Assembly (NCBI GenBank): GCA_963668365.1
Contig: OY764266.1
Location: forward strand, 1,488,001-1,552,000
Direction: 5' to 3'
Length of the DNA stretch: 64,000 nt
Origin: VXNE01 sp963668365
Lineage (GTDB): Bacteria; Pseudomonadota; Gammaproteobacteria; Pseudomonadales; Azotimanducaceae
Of this stretch, positions 15,584 to 24,803 are shown one piece after another. Both the position numbers and the translations under genes were made by a program. The notes beneath the pieces were generated by a model. The model saw only the letters and a list, made by a program, of their open reading frames with translations, had not been told where the DNA came from and did no database searches. Position 1 is the first letter of the stretch. Each line of letters opens with the position of its first letter.

Positions 15584-15670
15584 TCAAGTACCCGTCAAGT
15601 AAACAACTTTTTGATATATAAGAGTATTTCCCCTCGAAAGGCGATATTCGGCAAATGCCGATCAAGTAAA
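15584..15670. repeat. 87-bp iteron-type direct repeat, right copy
   Basis: TCAAGTACCCG (15584) and TCAAGTAAA (15595) are followed, after 47 nt of AT-rich DNA, by a degenerate GCAAATGCCGA (15651) and TCAAGTAAA (15662). Motif offsets (0, 11, 67, 78) are identical to the left copy while the spacer sequence has diverged. The copy lies upstream of the AlbA/ATPase start, where it could also act as an operator. Confidence 0.75.
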
Positions 15671-15781
15671 CGGGCAGTGATCAAGCCAACCGGACGGTTT
15701 TTGCTGTCGTGTCGAACTGGCCGGATGCCGTTTTCCCTCGGCGCTTCGGATAAAATTCCGCTGTCACGCGCGGAGGCGGCG

Positions 15782-16573
15782 ATGTCAGGAACTGTTACCG
15801 CGGAAATCCGGTTCATCAATCCCGAGTGGAAGCACCGCAAGGTTCCTCCAGTCATCGGCGACCGGGCTTCCCGGCGCGCTCACACCACCAAGCACACGGT
15901 ATCCGTCGAGGACGCGCGTGGCACCCAAATAAGTCTCGACACGGCCGGGTTCACGCTGACTCAGCACACGACGCGCGTGTCCGATTTCGGGAACGAATCG
16001 GCGATCAAGTCCACCTACTACGAGGAAGTCGCCAACGTCGTAAAGCGACTCGTCGGCGCGGACGAGGTATTCGTCACGCACCATCTGCTGCGAAACGAGA
16101 ACAGGTCGGACTTTCTCACCGCCTACGCGCGTTTTGCGCACTGCGATTACGACATCACCGACCCCGGGCCCTACAGCGAGCGCGCCCTCTCCGAGCGGCG
16201 CGAAGCGCTGGATGCGTCCCGGCACTGGACGTTCGCGTGGTACAACACCTGGCAGCCGATCGACCGCGCCGCGATCAGGAACCCACTGGCGCTGATCGAC
16301 GCCCGCAGCATCGACCCCAAGGACATCCTGCCCTACCACTACTCCGGTTCCTATGCCACCGGCCGGGGCTCCATGCCATTGTTCGGTCCCGACCTGCGTT
16401 TCTGGCACGTCCCGGGCATGACCCAAGAGGAGATGCTGGTTTTCAAGCAACTCGATACGCGCCCGGGCAAAGCCCTCGTGTGTCCCCACACCTCGTTCGA
16501 AATCGAAGCGCCTCCCGGTACTCCGGCACGGCGCAGCATCGAGGTGCGCTGGATGTGCGCATTCGCGAGTTAG
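15782..16573 (+). CDS. CmcJ/NvfI-family oxidoreductase (methyltransferase/desaturase-like)
   Basis: A 263-residue protein starting at ATG 15782. RFAHCDYDITDPGP contains the HxD-type motif of this family, and TFAWYNTWQPIDRAAIRNPL, LALIDARSIDP and PHTSFEIEAPPGTPARRSIE are family-typical segments. CmcJ was described in cephamycin biosynthesis, and fungal relatives act as non-haem iron oxygenases/desaturases of secondary metabolites. The open frame extends upstream to 15515, but that part overlaps the repeat and the divergent promoter area and is not credible coding sequence. It is monocistronic, divergent from the AlbA/ATPase gene. Confidence 0.8.
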   Translation: MSGTVTAEIRFINPEWKHRKVPPVIGDRASRRAHTTKHTVSVEDARGTQISLDTAGFTLTQHTTRVSDFGNESAIKSTYYEEVANVVKRLVGADEVFVTHHLLRNENRSDFLTAYARFAHCDYDITDPGPYSERALSERREALDASRHWTFAWYNTWQPIDRAAIRNPLALIDARSIDPKDILPYHYSGSYATGRGSMPLFGPDLRFWHVPGMTQEEMLVFKQLDTRPGKALVCPHTSFEIEAPPGTPARRSIEVRWMCAFAS

Positions 16574-16592
16574 TCCCCCCGTTCCGGCTCGA

Positions 16593-17162
16593 CTATTCGA
16601 CGGGCCTTCGTCCTCGCTGCAACAGTTCCCGCGCAACCTCCAGGCGCGAATCGGCTCGTCCCGAGACCAGAGCGGAATCGTAGGCGTTCTCGCAGGCAGC
16701 GTTGAACGCATCGGTGCCTGGACGGGGATAATCGCGATCGTTCGCAACCCATAGTCCGGATGCTTGGAGGTCCGCGACCAAACTTCTGTACGAGCGCAGG
16801 AAAACGCTTCGGGCAGACGAAGTAGTGACGCCGTAAGCCTGCTCCACGTCGTAGCATGCATAGCGGCAGCTGTAGGCTTCGAACAACTCCGCCTGAACAT
16901 TGGCGCACCCGGTCTGCTTCCAATCGGTCAGGAAGCTGGTCCATTCCTCATCGGTCCACGTCACGCTATCACGCCAGTTCGTCCAGAACTGGTCCCGCCA
17001 GGCAATGTTCCACAAGCGACGGCCGCCGCCGTCTTCGGCCATGCACATGCGATAGCAATTTCCAACCTCCTTCCGGCCTTCTTCGGCTTTGGTCAACGTC
17101 TGTGCGCTTGCGCCCGACGCCAGAAACAGACAGACGGCGATGGCAAAAAAGGAGGACTTCAT
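16593..17162 (-). CDS. Hypothetical exported Cys-rich protein
   Basis: A 189-residue protein from ATG 17162 behind a GGAGG site. A clear Sec signal peptide (MKSSFFAIAVCLFLASGASA, cleavage after ASA near residue 20) is followed by a Trp- and Cys-rich mature part (NCYRMCMAED, SCRYACYDVEQAYG) that probably forms disulfides in the periplasm. I do not recognise the family. It is convergent with the CmcJ-like gene. Confidence 0.65.
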   Translation of the reverse strand: MKSSFFAIAVCLFLASGASAQTLTKAEEGRKEVGNCYRMCMAEDGGGRRLWNIAWRDQFWTNWRDSVTWTDEEWTSFLTDWKQTGCANVQAELFEAYSCRYACYDVEQAYGVTTSSARSVFLRSYRSLVADLQASGLWVANDRDYPRPGTDAFNAACENAYDSALVSGRADSRLEVARELLQRGRRPVE

Positions 17163-17263
17163 CGGATCTTTCGGTTCGGCGCTTAGATGAACCGTAGCGC
17201 AGGTGGAATGAACCGCGCCTGAACCGATGGAAAGACGCTGAGCCCTGCGGCCTCCTTTCGCCG

Positions 17264-18328
17264 TCAGGGAATATTGCCGATCAGGGCGCTCGCGATCTGC
17301 TCCAGGACATCGTAGCGAGTGTGGAAGTTCGGCAGGATCATGACCTGGTCGAGGCCCGCCTCGGACAGTGACGAGAGGATATCGATCAACTCGTCGCGGG
17401 TGCCAATCAGGGCCGACGCGCGCAGCACCTCGGGGGTCAGGAAGCGCTCCTCCTCGGGCACCACCCAGCAGTTGTGGCCCCGATGGATGAACTGATGTCG
17501 TCGTTCTGCGGGGACCTCTTCCATCATTGCCGTGTAGTCGCCCCAGACGCCGGCAAAGACATTGGACGGTTGCCGTCCGAAGTTGCGCAACTGGTCGTAC
17601 TGGTAGTGCACGCCCGCCATCGCCATGGCGCCGCACTGGCTCTTCACGCGGTCAGAGTCCACGGCCTCGCCGGGTTCCAGCACCACGATGGTGGTCAGGG
17701 CGGTCATGTAGTACGTATCGCGGTCAATCTTTCGCCCCGCCTTCGCCGCGCCCGACTCGATCATGTCCCGGACGCGCCGCAGGGCCGCGCCGGAACCGCG
17801 GCCGGAGATCACCGCGCCGTCCCCGTGTTCCCCCGCGAGTCCGAGCGAACGGGGCCCAAACCCGGAGATGTACAGGGGGATGGGGTCCTTGAAGTTGACG
17901 AAGCCCGTGTCCGGCATGATGTGCATGATCGGCTGGCCGTCGTCGTTCACGGCCTCCTCGCCACGCAGCAGGGGCTTCAGCGTGCGCAGGTAGCGATCGA
18001 ACTCCCGGATCCGATGGGGCGGTTTACCCATGACGCGCATGGCCGTGTTCCCTGCGCCCACGCCGAAAAAGGTGCGTCCCGGCGCAAGCGCGTTGATCGT
18101 GGCGATGCCCGCCGCGTTCACCGATGCGGGACGCGTACCGGTGATGGCGACGCCGGTGCCGAGCTTGATGCGCGAGGTCCGCGTCGCTGCCAAAGCCAGC
18201 GTCGCGTAGCAGTCGGACCACAGCATCTGGCTGTCCGCGAACCAGGCGTGGCTGTAGCCAAGCGCTTCCGCGCGCTCCACGTAGCCCATGTCGCCGATGT
18301 GGGAGGCGATACAAATCCCGATGTCCAT
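17264..18328 (-). CDS. LLM-class flavin-dependent oxidoreductase
   Basis: A 354-residue luciferase-like monooxygenase of the F420/FMN-dependent group: MDIGICIASHIGDMGYVERA start, WFADSQMLWSDCYATLALAA, TSRIKLGTGVA, RTFFGVGAGNTAMRVMG and PLYISGFGPRSLGLAGE. Length is usual. Two further LLM genes follow upstream on the same strand (18364-20093), with a TPP-dependent enzyme beyond them, which suggests a catabolic operon reading 21764 to 17264. Members oxidise small organic or aromatic substrates or reduce them with F420H2. Which cofactor is used cannot be read directly. Confidence 0.85.
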   Translation of the reverse strand: MDIGICIASHIGDMGYVERAEALGYSHAWFADSQMLWSDCYATLALAATRTSRIKLGTGVAITGTRPASVNAAGIATINALAPGRTFFGVGAGNTAMRVMGKPPHRIREFDRYLRTLKPLLRGEEAVNDDGQPIMHIMPDTGFVNFKDPIPLYISGFGPRSLGLAGEHGDGAVISGRGSGAALRRVRDMIESGAAKAGRKIDRDTYYMTALTTIVVLEPGEAVDSDRVKSQCGAMAMAGVHYQYDQLRNFGRQPSNVFAGVWGDYTAMMEEVPAERRHQFIHRGHNCWVVPEEERFLTPEVLRASALIGTRDELIDILSSLSEAGLDQVMILPNFHTRYDVLEQIASALIGNIP

Positions 18329-18363
18329 GGGGCTCCTATCTTCCCTGCCGTTGGCGATGCGGA

Positions 18364-19224
18364 TCAGGCGTCGGCGAAGTCCTCGATGCGGGACCGCCAG
18401 GCAAGCACCTCTTCCGGCGTTCGCGCCGGCGCGGCCATGTCGGGCCTATCATCGACCGGTATCAGCACCCGGTCGGCATCGATCATCTTGATTTCCTTCA
18501 GATCCTGCGGGCAGCTCAACGAAATTTCGATCGCGCCGGGATCGCGGCCGCATGCCTGGGCAGTCTCCCGCGCCAGACGAACCAGATCTTCGGGCCTGCC
18601 GCGCGCCGGAAAAAAGCCATCGCCCAGGCGGCCCGCACGCCGCGCCGCGGCCTTCGAGTGGCCCCCGACGTGAATCGGTACCGTGCCTGCAACCGGCTGC
18701 GGTCGGCAGTAGGCGCCGTCGAACTGAATGAACTCGCCCTGAAACGACGGCCGCTCCTCGGACCAGAGCGAACGCATCACCGCCACGTACTCGTCGGTGC
18801 GGGCGGCGCGGTCATGGAACGAAGCGCCGATAGCTTCGAACTCTTCCCTGAGCCAGCCGACGCCGATGCCGAGCAGGACGCGTCCATTCGACATGAAATC
18901 CAGCGTGGCGACCTGCTTGGCGGTGACCACCGGACTGAGCTGCGGCAGGATCAGCACGCCGGTGCCGAATTTGATCCTCTCGGTCCGGGCGGCCACGTAG
19001 GCCATCCAGATCAACGGATCGGGCCGGGGAAAGTCGAACACGTTTCCGCGCAGGCGACCATCCGGGGAATAGGGATACCTCGAGGCATGGTTCTCGGGAA
19101 TCACCGTGTGCTGGACGGTCCAGGCGGACTCGAAACCCGCTTCCTCGGCGGCCTGCACCAGCTCCACGGCGCGCGCCGCGTCGATATAGGGCCCGGTGTT
19201 GCAGTAACGCAGTCCGAATTTCAT
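18364..19224 (-). CDS. LLM-class (F420-type) oxidoreductase, tandem paralogue A
   Basis: A 286-residue protein starting at ATG 19224 (MKFGLRYCNTG). It contains AWTVQHTVIPENHASRYPYS, LGIGVGWLREEFEAIG and VPIHVGGHSKAAARRAGRLG, the signatures of TIGR03619-like F420-dependent LLM oxidoreductases. It is about four fifths identical by eye to the gene immediately upstream (19236-20093), an evident tandem duplication. The gap between them is 11 bp, so they are co-transcribed. Divergence is concentrated in surface segments and the C-terminal DADRVLIPVDDRPDM region. Confidence 0.85.
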   Translation of the reverse strand: MKFGLRYCNTGPYIDAARAVELVQAAEEAGFESAWTVQHTVIPENHASRYPYSPDGRLRGNVFDFPRPDPLIWMAYVAARTERIKFGTGVLILPQLSPVVTAKQVATLDFMSNGRVLLGIGVGWLREEFEAIGASFHDRAARTDEYVAVMRSLWSEERPSFQGEFIQFDGAYCRPQPVAGTVPIHVGGHSKAAARRAGRLGDGFFPARGRPEDLVRLARETAQACGRDPGAIEISLSCPQDLKEIKMIDADRVLIPVDDRPDMAAPARTPEEVLAWRSRIEDFADA

Positions 19225-19235
19225 TGTCTCGCCAA

Positions 19236-20093
19236 TCAGCCGGCGAAAGATTCGATGCGTGACCGCCAGGCCAGCACCTCTTCGGGCGTGCGCGCGGGCG
19301 CAGCCATGGCGGGGGTTCGGTTCACGGGCACGAGGATGCGGTCCGCGTCGATCGTGTCCAGTTCGGACAGGTCCTCGGGGCAGCTCAACGTGATTTCCAG
19401 CGCATCGGGGTCGCGTCCGGACGACTCGGCCGTCTCCCGCGCCAGGCGCACGAGTTCCCGCGGATCGCCCCGCGCCGGGAAGAAGCCCTCGGCCAGGCGG
19501 CCGGCGCGTCTCGCCGATGCCTTCGAATGGCCGCCGACGTGGATGGGCACCGTGCCCCCCTCGGGCTGGGGCCGGCAATAGGCGCCGTCGAAGTTGATGA
19601 ATTCGCCCTGGAACGATGGCCGGTCCTGCGACCAGAGCGCCCGCATCACCTCGACGTATTCGTCGTTGCGGGCGGCGCGGTCGTCGAACGAGGCGCCGAT
19701 GGCCTCGAATTCTTCCCTCAGCCAGCCGACGCCGATGCCGAGCAGGGTGCGGCCGCCGGACATGAAGTCCAGGGTGGCGACCTGCTTGGCGGTGACCACG
19801 GGACTGAGCTGCGGCAGGATCAGGATGCCGGTGCCGAGCTTGATCCTGCTTGTCGCGGCCGCGACATAGGCCATCCAGATCAACGGATCGGGTATCGGAA
19901 AGTCGAACCTGCCGCCGCGCATGCGCCCGTCCTCGGAATACGGATACCGGGATACGTGGTTTTCCGGCACGACGGTGTGCTGGACCGTCCAGGCCGACTC
20001 GAAACCCGCCTCCTCGGCGGCTTGCACCAACTCTACGGCGAGCGCCGCGTCCACGTAGCGTCCAGTGTTGCAGTAGCGCAGTCCGAATTTCAT
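19236..20093 (-). CDS. LLM-class (F420-type) oxidoreductase, tandem paralogue B
   Basis: A 285-residue paralogue of the adjacent gene, starting at ATG 20093 with the same MKFGLRYCNTG opening and the same LGIGVGWLREEF and VPIHVGGHSKASARRAGRLA blocks. It sits 30 bp after the stop of the TPP-dependent enzyme gene. Retention of both copies with intact motifs argues for different substrates or for dosage, not decay. Confidence 0.85.
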   Translation of the reverse strand: MKFGLRYCNTGRYVDAALAVELVQAAEEAGFESAWTVQHTVVPENHVSRYPYSEDGRMRGGRFDFPIPDPLIWMAYVAAATSRIKLGTGILILPQLSPVVTAKQVATLDFMSGGRTLLGIGVGWLREEFEAIGASFDDRAARNDEYVEVMRALWSQDRPSFQGEFINFDGAYCRPQPEGGTVPIHVGGHSKASARRAGRLAEGFFPARGDPRELVRLARETAESSGRDPDALEITLSCPEDLSELDTIDADRILVPVNRTPAMAAPARTPEEVLAWRSRIESFAG

Positions 20094-20123
20094 CCGTTTC
20101 CCCTCTCGATTGCTTCGTTGTCC

Positions 20124-21764
20124 TCAGGCGAAGCGCGCCGGCGACCGCGAGTCCTCCGCTCGCGTCCTGACGTCGATCAGCACCGTCTTGCCGTCCGCGT
20201 TCAGGCGCTTCGCCTGTTCCAGCGCAGGCGCCATTTCCGCCGCCTGCGTGACGTGGATGCCCTCCGCGCCCATCGCCTTGGCAAGGCCGGCGTAGTCGCC
20301 CTGCATGTGCGAAACGCCGAACTGCTCGCGCGCCGTCGGGAAGCCGCCGGGGTAGGTCGCCATGATGCCGTTGTTGAGCAGGATGGTGGTGATGGGAATG
20401 CCCGCGCGGGCCGAGGTTTCGATGTCGAGGCCGGACATGCCGAAAGCGCCGTCGCCCATGAGGTTCACGCACATGCGTTCGGGTGCCGCCATCTTGGCGC
20501 CGATCATCAGCGGGATGGAGAAGCCGAGGTGCGTGGTCTTGCCCCATCCGACGTAGCTGTGCGGCGTGGTGGCGGTGTAGAACGGTACGATCTGATCACG
20601 CGGGGCGCCAGCGTCGTGAGTGACGACGCTATTTTCGTTGTCCAGCACCTCGTTCATCTCGTGAATGACGCGGTACGGCGACAACGGGCCGTCGTCGTTG
20701 GTCAGGTATGGGCGCCACTGGGCCATCCATGCCTCGCGCGCTTCGGCAACCCGCGCCCTTGTGCCGTTGTCGCGCCCGCCTTCGCCGATCAGGCCCTTGA
20801 CAGCGTCGATCATGGCTTCGAGCGTCAACCTGGCGTCGCCGACCAGGCCGATGGCGGCGGCGGTGTCCTTGTTGATCTCCTCGTCGGCGATCACCGAGTG
20901 GATGAGGAACTTGTCGCGCGAGAAGCTCTGGCCGTAAGGCGTCCAGGTAAGCGACGAGCCGACAGCGAACAGCACGTCGCAGTTGTCGAGCCATTGGCGC
21001 GCCGGTCCCGTTGTCGACGAGACGCCCGCCCCGACGGATAGCGGATGGCGCTCGTCGATGGCCGACTTGCCCGGCATCGAGGTGAATACCGGCACGTCGA
21101 GCAACTCGGCAAGGGTCTGCAGTTCCTCGCAGGCGCCGGCCGTCATGACGCCCGATCCCGCCCAGATCAGGGGCTCCTTCGCCTCGACCAGTTTTCTTGC
21201 CGCATCGGCGATCGCCCCGGCGGACGGCGCGTACATGGCCGCCGTCGGTGACGCGTAAGCGGGCGCGCCGTCGGGAATCGGCTGCGAGCAGACATCCGCC
21301 GGCATCTCCACGAGCACCGGTCCGGGACGGCCGGTGCGCAAGGCGTGGAAGGCGCGGCGCATGATATCGCCCGTCTGGTCCGGTCGCATGATGACGTCGA
21401 CGTGCTTGAGCAACGGTTCCCAAGTCTTGCCGGCAAAGAAGTTGGGGCGAACGAACAGCTTGTCCAGGGCATTCCCGCCAGGCAGCAGCAGTATCGGGGA
21501 GTTGTCTCCGTTCGCCTGGGCCAAGCCACCCATCGCATTCTCGGCGCCAGCCTGGGACTGTACCGCGACGACGCCGAAGCGCTTGCGGTCGGACAGCCTC
21601 GAGTAGCCGTCGGCCGCCATCACCGCGCCGCGCTCGTGGCGAAAGGCCACCGGACGGATGCCTTGCTTGGCGACCGCCTCGATCAGCGGGTTGGACGGGA
21701 AACAGGACATCCAGGTAACGCCTTCCTGTTTAAGTATGCTGGCGACGTATTCGACGCTGTTCAT
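20124..21764 (-). CDS. Thiamine-pyrophosphate-dependent enzyme (acetolactate synthase-like)
   Basis: A 546-residue protein from ATG 21764 (MNSVEYVASILKQEGVTWM). Domain order is the standard TPP_N (HERGAVMAADGYSRL with the cofactor-activating Glu), TPP_M (PLIWAGSGVMTAGA) and TPP_C (MGDGAFGMSGLDIETSARAG followed by NNG, the GDG-x(26)-NN motif). It resembles acetolactate synthase/benzoylformate decarboxylase-type proteins. The catabolic partner is not determined. It is probably the first gene of an operon with the two tandem LLM oxidoreductases. The Omp85-like gene starts divergently 82 bp away. Confidence 0.88.
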   Translation of the reverse strand: MNSVEYVASILKQEGVTWMSCFPSNPLIEAVAKQGIRPVAFRHERGAVMAADGYSRLSDRKRFGVVAVQSQAGAENAMGGLAQANGDNSPILLLPGGNALDKLFVRPNFFAGKTWEPLLKHVDVIMRPDQTGDIMRRAFHALRTGRPGPVLVEMPADVCSQPIPDGAPAYASPTAAMYAPSAGAIADAARKLVEAKEPLIWAGSGVMTAGACEELQTLAELLDVPVFTSMPGKSAIDERHPLSVGAGVSSTTGPARQWLDNCDVLFAVGSSLTWTPYGQSFSRDKFLIHSVIADEEINKDTAAAIGLVGDARLTLEAMIDAVKGLIGEGGRDNGTRARVAEAREAWMAQWRPYLTNDDGPLSPYRVIHEMNEVLDNENSVVTHDAGAPRDQIVPFYTATTPHSYVGWGKTTHLGFSIPLMIGAKMAAPERMCVNLMGDGAFGMSGLDIETSARAGIPITTILLNNGIMATYPGGFPTAREQFGVSHMQGDYAGLAKAMGAEGIHVTQAAEMAPALEQAKRLNADGKTVLIDVRTRAEDSRSPARFA

Positions 21765-21845
21765 GAAGCGGCTCCGACAATTGACCAAGCGCCGAATGGT
21801 ACCCCAGTCGCCTGTTGCGGGTCCGCAAACGGTTACCATTCGGCC

Positions 21846-23525
21846 ATGATCGAAGGACGTTCCCAGCGTTTGTTACCGGCCTCGCCGGCCAGGACGACGG
21901 CGATCATCGCAGTCATGTCGTGTTTATCCCTGGCTGCAGCGGCAGACCCCTGTAACGCGCGGTTCGGGGAAGAGGCGCTGAAAAAGGCCGAAATAGGGGA
22001 GATCGAAGGTTGGCCACTCGAGGCCGACGTTCCCTACTCCGTAGCCTCCACCCGCATCGTTCGCCAGCCAATCTTCAATACGGAAGACGCCGCGGAGAAC
22101 CGGCCGCTGTTCCGCCTCGCGAATCGCTGGCACGCGAACACGACCGAACGCACGATTCGAACGCTGCTGCTGTTCGCGGACGGCGAGACGGTCGATGCCG
22201 GCCGCCTCGCGGAAAGCGAACGGCTGCTGCGCGCGAAGAGGTTTCTCTACGACGCGCGGGTGATCGCGAACCGGGTCTGCGAAAGGACCGTCGACATCGT
22301 CGTCGTCACCAGGGACGTCTGGTCGCTCCTGCCGACGGCGAGCGTCACCCGCACCGGCGGGGAGAACGAATACGACCTCGGCATGTCCGAGCACAACGTG
22401 TTCGGCACCGGAATCGAGATCGACGCGGAACTGTTCAAGACCCTGGACCGTTCCGGGGCGAGCGCGGGTTTCACGAATCCCAACCTCGGCAACAGCCGCG
22501 TCGGGCTGGGACTGCGGGTAGAGACCACCGAAGACGGTGACGGCGCGCGGGCCTTCATCGGTCAGCCGTTCTATGCGCTCGACGCGCGGCGGGCCTGGAA
22601 TGTCACCGCCACCGCATCGGAATCCCGGCGCCGCCTGTACGACGCAGGCGAGGAGATTGCCTCTTTCGGGCTCGACTATCGTCGCGCCGTCCTGTCGCGG
22701 GGCTGGTCGAAGGGCCTGGTGGACGGGTTTGCGAACCGCCTGAGCGCGGGCGTCACGTTCGAGGAGTGGTCTTTCAAGGATGTCCCAGGATCGTTGCCGG
22801 ACCTCGAAGACCGTGAATTCGCCTACCCCTTCGTCACGTTCCAGCGCATCGGCGACGACTATTCCAGGGTGCGAAACCTGAACCGCGTGCAGACAACGGA
22901 GGATGTCTTTCTGGGCCGCCAATACGATCTGCTGCTCGGCTACTCCCCGCGCCAGGGACATGTGGTCTACAACGCCGCATTTCGCGACGGCCGCGGCATC
23001 GGCAGCGAAGCTTCCGACATACTGCTCTACGGTGCGCGGGTGTCGGGGTTCTGGAACCGGGACAGCGGTCGCGCGGAGAACCTGATCGCCCAGGCGTGGA
23101 CGCGCTACCGGCGCGCCCGGACGCCCAGGTGGGGACTCTTCATCGACGCCGAAGCGACCCTCGCCGAGCAGTTGACGCCGGATCGGCAAATCCTCGCCGG
23201 CGGCGACTCGGGGATGCGCGGCTACCCGAACCGCTTCCAGGCCGGCGCGCGCCGGTTCCGCATCACGGCCGAGGAACGGTACTACTCCGGGCTGTACCTC
23301 TGGCGCGTGGTGCGGGTCGCAGGAGCGGCATTCGTCGACGTCGGCGGGGCCTGGGACTCCGCACGCGACAACCCGGTGCTGGCCAATGTCGGTTTCGGCT
23401 TGCGGTTCGAGTCGACGCGCACGGACCGAAGCCGCGTCTATCACATCGACTTCGCCTTCCCGGTGGTCTCGCAACCCGGCGCGCGCGGACTGGAAATCAC
23501 GCTGACAGGCAAGCGCAGCCTTTGA
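21846..23525 (+). CDS. Omp85/BamA-TamA-like outer-membrane protein
   Basis: A 559-residue protein with an N-terminal hydrophobic signal (IIAVMSCLSLAAAA). A POTRA-like segment follows (GETVDAGRLAESERLLRAKR, DIVVVTRDVWSLLPT), then a long beta-rich barrel. The barrel contains GGDSGMRGYPNRFQ, a variant of the conserved (V/I)RGY loop of Omp85 proteins, and the last strands ERYYSGLYLWRVVRVAGAAF and VDVGGAWD. Only one POTRA seems present, fewer than in BamA or TamA, so it is probably an accessory translocon or surface-protein exporter. It is monocistronic and divergent from the TPP enzyme gene. Confidence 0.72.
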   Translation: MIEGRSQRLLPASPARTTAIIAVMSCLSLAAAADPCNARFGEEALKKAEIGEIEGWPLEADVPYSVASTRIVRQPIFNTEDAAENRPLFRLANRWHANTTERTIRTLLLFADGETVDAGRLAESERLLRAKRFLYDARVIANRVCERTVDIVVVTRDVWSLLPTASVTRTGGENEYDLGMSEHNVFGTGIEIDAELFKTLDRSGASAGFTNPNLGNSRVGLGLRVETTEDGDGARAFIGQPFYALDARRAWNVTATASESRRRLYDAGEEIASFGLDYRRAVLSRGWSKGLVDGFANRLSAGVTFEEWSFKDVPGSLPDLEDREFAYPFVTFQRIGDDYSRVRNLNRVQTTEDVFLGRQYDLLLGYSPRQGHVVYNAAFRDGRGIGSEASDILLYGARVSGFWNRDSGRAENLIAQAWTRYRRARTPRWGLFIDAEATLAEQLTPDRQILAGGDSGMRGYPNRFQAGARRFRITAEERYYSGLYLWRVVRVAGAAFVDVGGAWDSARDNPVLANVGFGLRFESTRTDRSRVYHIDFAFPVVSQPGARGLEITLTGKRSL

Positions 23526-23540
23526 GGCGATGCAGCCCCG

Positions 23541-24803
23541 CTACTTCATTCGATAGCGGATCGGCAGGCTCTTGAGGCCGCCCACGAACGTGGACTGCGA
23601 GTAGCGCGGCTCGCCGTTCAGCTCGACGTGCGCGACCCGGCGCAGCAGTTCCTGGAACAGCGCCGACATCTCCATTCTCGCCAGGTGCTGCCCCAGGCAG
23701 GCGTGCGCGCCGAATCCGAAGGCCAGGTGCCTGACGCCCGGTCGATCCACCCGGAATGTGAACGGGTCGTCGAACGCGGCCGCATCGCGGTTCGCCGACG
23801 GATACCAGAGGATGCACGACTCGCCGGCGGCGATATCGGTGCCGGCCACCCTGCAGTCCGCCGTGGCCGTGCGCATGAAGTGCCGGACGGGTGTCACCCA
23901 GCGCACGACTTCGTTGATCGCGTTCGGCATGTGGCGTTCCGGATCGCCGCGGAGTTTTTCCATTTCGTCCGGGTGTTCGATCAGCGCCAGCAGGCCACCG
24001 GCGACGGATGAACTGGTGGTGTCGTGCCCGGCGGTGGCGATGATGATGTAGTAGCCGTTCGTCTCGTGTTCGGGAACGGCCTCTGCGTCGATGCGCGCGT
24101 TGGCGATCAGGCTGGCCACATCGTCGGTGGGGTTGGCCCGGCGGCGTCGGCTCAACTCGGCGAAATATGCCTCGAAGTCCGCTATCACCGCCGGGAGCGC
24201 GGTGACTTCGAAGGAGCGCCGCGTGTCCGGGTCGGAACTGCCGAACATTTCCTGGGTCAGCTTCATCGTGAACGGCTCGTCCCGCTCCGGGATGCCGAGG
24301 ATCGACATGATCACGCGCAGCGGATACCAGATCGCGATATCCTTGACGAAGTCGCACTCGCCCCCCAGTTCGCCGAGGCGATCGACGTATTCCCTGGCCA
24401 GTTGCTCGATGCGTTCCGTGAGTGCGAGCAGGTTGGACCTTGAAAACCACTCCTGGGTCAGCGCCCGGTAGCGGCTGTGGTCCGGATCGTCCATCGTCAC
24501 CAGGGAGCGAACGAGGTGGCGCCGTCCCATGAGTTGCTCGACGATGGCATTCAGGAGCCTGGGCGTGAGGAGCGGCCGCGGATCGTTGATGAACAGCGCC
24601 TTGTCGGCTTCGATGTGCCGGATATCCGCATGGCGGCCAACGGACCAGAACGGATCGAATCCGTCGGGAGACATCCTGCGGATCGGCGCGTTCTCGCGAA
24701 GCCAGGCAAACTGCGCGTGCACCCAGTTCTCGTCCGCCCAGCGCGAAGGATCAACGATGGCGGCATCCAGTTCCGGCGACTCGGTGAAGATCGGCGATTC
24801 CAT
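23541..24803 (-). CDS. Cytochrome P450
   Basis: A 420-residue bacterial class P450 from ATG 24803 (MESPIFTESPELDAAI). All hallmarks are present: I-helix AGHDTTSSS, K-helix ExxR in INEVVRWVTP, and the haem loop FGFGAHACLGQHLARME with the axial Cys. MDDPDHSRYRALTQEWFS is the conserved C-helix region. It resembles CYP107/CYP125-like soluble enzymes. No ferredoxin or reductase gene is adjacent. It converges on the Omp85-like gene, with 15 bp between their ends. The longer open frame upstream to 24944 is Arg/Gly-rich and unlikely to be coding. Confidence 0.9.
   Translation of the reverse strand: MESPIFTESPELDAAIVDPSRWADENWVHAQFAWLRENAPIRRMSPDGFDPFWSVGRHADIRHIEADKALFINDPRPLLTPRLLNAIVEQLMGRRHLVRSLVTMDDPDHSRYRALTQEWFSRSNLLALTERIEQLAREYVDRLGELGGECDFVKDIAIWYPLRVIMSILGIPERDEPFTMKLTQEMFGSSDPDTRRSFEVTALPAVIADFEAYFAELSRRRRANPTDDVASLIANARIDAEAVPEHETNGYYIIIATAGHDTTSSSVAGGLLALIEHPDEMEKLRGDPERHMPNAINEVVRWVTPVRHFMRTATADCRVAGTDIAAGESCILWYPSANRDAAAFDDPFTFRVDRPGVRHLAFGFGAHACLGQHLARMEMSALFQELLRRVAHVELNGEPRYSQSTFVGGLKSLPIRYRMK

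Noticed and set aside
13945..15670. The TCAAGTA repeats as a CRISPR or integron array
   Set aside because: Only two units flank one gene, motif spacing is 11 bp and no integrase or Cas gene is present.
17474..21041. Long plus-strand frames across the LLM and TPP genes
   Set aside because: Shadow frames of GC-rich genes; the minus-strand genes have complete catalytic motifs.
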